Positions 14,752 to 16,644 of a stretch of 16,644 nt of DNA are shown here, one piece after another. Numbering within the stretch: the first letter of the stretch is position 1; every line of letters begins with the position of its first letter. This DNA comes from Candidatus Sumerlaeota bacterium (lineage in GTDB: Bacteria > Sumerlaeota > Sumerlaeia > JADFCT01), in the NCBI GenBank assembly GCA_026398575.1, contig JAPLSP010000653.1, positions 1 through 16,644 on the forward strand, given 5' to 3'. Both the position numbers and the translations under genes were made by a program. The notes beneath the pieces are model-generated. The model did not search any database. It saw only the letters and a list, made by a program, of their open reading frames with translations, and was not told the DNA's origin.

Positions 14752-16130
14752 TGGCCGTCGCAACGCTCGGCGCCGGCGTCGCCATCATCAACGGCCTGGC
14801 GCCGATCAGCGTCAAGAACGACCGCTTCGCATCGCTTTCGCTTTTCCTGGGATTCACGCTTGCGCTTGACGTTCTGTCTGCCCTGAGGAACAGCGCGAAG
14901 GCGCAAAAGATCTGGCAGCGAATGGCGGTAGCGGGTTTCTTCCTGGGCATGGCAGCGGCGGCCAAGCCCCTGGCGATAGGCTTCTGCCTGCCGATGACCG
15001 TCATATTTTTTTTCGCGACGGGATGGTCGAGCCAACGCCCGCGTTCCGCCGCGCAAGCCGCCGATGCTCATCACTCATTTTCAATTGCGGTTTTGATCTC
15101 CCGCTTTGATCTTGCATTCGCTCTCCGGATTGGCGCGGCGCTTGCCGCCGGAGCCGCCGCCGCGTATGCGCCCTGGGCGATACGCGGAATTCGCGCCGGC
15201 GGCGATCCATATTTTCCTTTGGGCGCCGCGTTGTTTCCAATCCGGTCTGAATACCTTCCCGCCTACGCCATCGTGCGCCAAACGAATCCACTCTATGAAT
15301 TTTCGCTCTCCGGCCTGAGCCATGCGCTGGGGAGCGATCTGATCGAAAAAATCTATCGCGGGATGGCGTCGGGCGATTTCATGCTCCTGCTTTTCATCGG
15401 CGCCGCTCTCGCCGCGCTCGCATCCAGGGATCCGTTGCGGCGGATTCAGGGATTGATTCTGGCATCGTTCGCGCCGGTATATATCGCAATGCACGGCGGC
15501 ATCGAGGTCAACCGATACTTCTCGATCGGGTACAGCGCGGCCGCCGGCGCGTTCGGCGGGATGTTCGGCGGAATTTCGGCGCACCTCGGTCCGAAAGGGC
15601 GCGCGGCGCTGATTGGGATGCTGCTTGCGCTTTGCGGCGGCTCATACGTCAAACGCCAGTATAATTTCGCCCATTTCGACGTTATCCAATGGCGCTATCG
15701 GCCAATCGTGACGCAAGCCGAGCGCCGGGCGCTTGCCGAGCGGGCGCAGTTGGCGGAATATGATATCTTCGACGCGGCGCGCCCGTTGATCGAATCGGAC
15801 GCCGGCGTTTTGCTTCCCGACTGCTGGCAGCCTTTTTATCTGCGCCGGCGCTGCGTCTGGGGCGATCAGGCGTTTCACCTCGACCAGCCAAACGCATTGC
15901 CCTGGATGCGGAAGGGCCCGCAGGCGCAAGAGGAGACGCGGCGGCTTATCAAGGAGAAAGATTTGCGCTACGTTCTATTGATGGACCGCAAGAACTCCGG
16001 ACTTTTCGAGCGGCTGGCTGAATCCGGATTCCTGGTTTCCGTACCCCTTCCATTTTCGGCTACAGGCGTGCCGCCGTCATGGACGCTCTATCGGGTTGCC
16101 TCCGGCGCAGGAATCAAGAAAAAGACCTGA
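14751..16130 (+). CDS. Membrane glycosyltransferase (PMT/GT39-like), 3' fragment of the split gene
   Basis: This frame carries the rest of the transferase. Family-like sequence begins before the ATG, near 14,670 (AAQITLALLAGIAVEAL), so the true junction is upstream; 14751 is only the first usable ATG. It overlaps the stop of the 5' fragment as TGATG. The segment VKNDRFASLSLFLGFTLAL and the following AGFFLGMAAAAKPLAIG match the usual second luminal loop and the next spans. GGDPYFPLGAALFPI, with the downstream hydrophobic stretches, completes the membrane part. From about 15,660 the C-terminal 150 residues form a soluble, probably external domain (PLIESDAGVLLPDC, KEKDLRYVLLMDR). Compared with relatives, about a dozen residues seem missing at the junction, pointing to a small deletion plus frame change rather than a one-base sequencing slip. 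Substrate unknown. Confidence 0.72.
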   Translation: MAVATLGAGVAIINGLAPISVKNDRFASLSLFLGFTLALDVLSALRNSAKAQKIWQRMAVAGFFLGMAAAAKPLAIGFCLPMTVIFFFATGWSSQRPRSAAQAADAHHSFSIAVLISRFDLAFALRIGAALAAGAAAAYAPWAIRGIRAGGDPYFPLGAALFPIRSEYLPAYAIVRQTNPLYEFSLSGLSHALGSDLIEKIYRGMASGDFMLLLFIGAALAALASRDPLRRIQGLILASFAPVYIAMHGGIEVNRYFSIGYSAAAGAFGGMFGGISAHLGPKGRAALIGMLLALCGGSYVKRQYNFAHFDVIQWRYRPIVTQAERRALAERAQLAEYDIFDAARPLIESDAGVLLPDCWQPFYLRRRCVWGDQAFHLDQPNALPWMRKGPQAQEETRRLIKEKDLRYVLLMDRKNSGLFERLAESGFLVSVPLPFSATGVPPSWTLYRVASGAGIKKKT

Positions 16131-16140
16131 TGTCGTGTTT

Positions 16141-16644
16141 TCAATGAATCTTCAATCTATATTTTTGCAAACGGCTTTGCGGCTTGCTTGGAATTGTGCG
16201 CTCGATGAGATTAAGCTTAAGCAGCTCGTTGATCGCTCTGTTCACGGCTCCTGATATCACTTTATGACCAAGGGCGTTCGCAATTTGGCTGCGCGACTTG
16301 GGGCCTTCAGCAAGCGCCGTCAACGCCTTTCGCGCTACATTCGACTCCAGCCCTGACTCCAGCCCTGACTCTAGCCCCGACTCTGGCCCTGACTCTGGCC
16401 TGGAGTCTGGCCTGGAGTCTGGCTTCATTCCTATTTGCTTTTGTTTTTCCCGAATAGAATGCTGTTGCTTCAGCCGTACAATAAACATTCCCATGTCTGC
16501 TTCAAATTCCGCTTTAATATTGCTTTCATTGCATGCCTCGATGATACGAAGCGTGCCAGTGCCCCATTGCTCAATATAGCGCGCGCGATAAAGCGCATGA
16601 GCAATCAATGGATTGTGCGGTCGGGAGGCATGCTGAGAATAAAG
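16141..16644 (-). CDS. ATP-binding/winged-helix regulator (AlbA_2/HATPase_c_4 type), C-terminal part
   Basis: The frame is open from the right edge, with no start in view, to the stop at 16143-16141, giving the last 167 residues. The first part, RPHNPLIAHALYRARYIEQW, then GTGTLRIIEACNES and a beta segment GMFIVRL, is the signature end of the HATPase_c_4 domain in 'putative DNA-binding/ATP-binding' regulators of the AlbA_2 (Schlafen-like) group. Next comes a linker of tetrapeptides (PDSR, PESG, LESG) encoded by a 12-bp tandem repeat. The last 70 residues form a winged helix (KALTALAEGPKSRSQIANALG, AVNRAINELLKLNLIERT). Such proteins are usually transcription regulators with unknown ligands. It converges with the glycosyltransferase gene, leaving 10 bases between stops. 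Confidence 0.85.
   Translation of the reverse strand, partial: LYSQHASRPHNPLIAHALYRARYIEQWGTGTLRIIEACNESNIKAEFEADMGMFIVRLKQQHSIREKQKQIGMKPDSRPDSRPESGPESGLESGLESGLESNVARKALTALAEGPKSRSQIANALGHKVISGAVNRAINELLKLNLIERTIPSKPQSRLQKYRLKIH
16343..16426 (-). repeat. 12-bp tandem repeat, seven copies, coding for a protein linker
   Basis: Units every 12 bases from 16343 follow the plus-strand pattern GA(C/G)TC(C/T)(A/G)GCC(C/T)(T/G). The two leftmost units are identical, and changes accumulate step by step towards the right. On the coding (minus) strand each unit gives four residues, from LESG through PESG to PDSR types. Because the unit is a multiple of three, copy number can change without loss of frame. 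Confidence 0.92.

Noticed and set aside
16343..16426. CRISPR-like array
   Set aside because: The 12-bp units are contiguous, with no spacers, and lie in frame inside a protein-coding region; no cas genes are present.

Overview
The window is GC-rich bacterial DNA with closely packed genes. A HzsA-related dihaem protein, a permease resembling the 'putative ABC exporter' family, abundant REP-like palindromes and a PMT-type membrane glycosyltransferase together suggest a Planctomycetes/Verrucomicrobia/Lentisphaerae-type (PVC) bacterium or a neighbouring candidate phylum. That placement is inference; there is no rRNA or marker gene to settle it.

Layout, left to right: (1) the 5' end of a secreted protein gene on the minus strand, running off the left edge (1-375); (2) a degraded 3' piece of an rlmN gene, minus strand (443-about 546, perhaps to 600); (3) a secreted HzsA-related protein with two CxxCH haem sites (739-3084); (4) a YtrA-type GntR repressor gene (3260-3667) whose promoter carries a perfect palindrome centred exactly on the -10 box; (5) a nested palindromic repeat block (3718-3919); (6) an ABC exporter locus of one ATPase and three permeases (3989-10791), in which two permeases are paralogues that each carry a large C-terminal domain predicted to lie outside the cytoplasm; (7) a 135-bp imperfect palindrome (10807-10941); (8) intact rlmN, minus strand (11008-12054), and upstream of it an orphan ABC-exporter-like permease (12196-13893); (9) a membrane glycosyltransferase gene on the plus strand broken by a frame change near 14,680 (14107-16130); (10) the 3' end of a HATPase/winged-helix regulator gene on the minus strand, running off the right edge (16141-16644), with a 12-bp tandem repeat coding for a linker.

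How it fits together: the YtrA-like repressor probably represses its own promoter and, by read-through or a second promoter, controls the downstream exporter. This is the logic of the Bacillus ytr locus, but the two large permeases with propeller-like ectodomains are unlike the usual YtrC/YtrD.

The most notable structural observation is that the 3' end of rlmN occurs twice in the same orientation (455-543 and 11038-11126; 81 of 89 bases identical). The copies flank the HzsA-related gene and the whole exporter locus. This is the geometry left by integration of a roughly 10.5-kb segment at the 3' end of rlmN, although no integrase gene is visible inside it.
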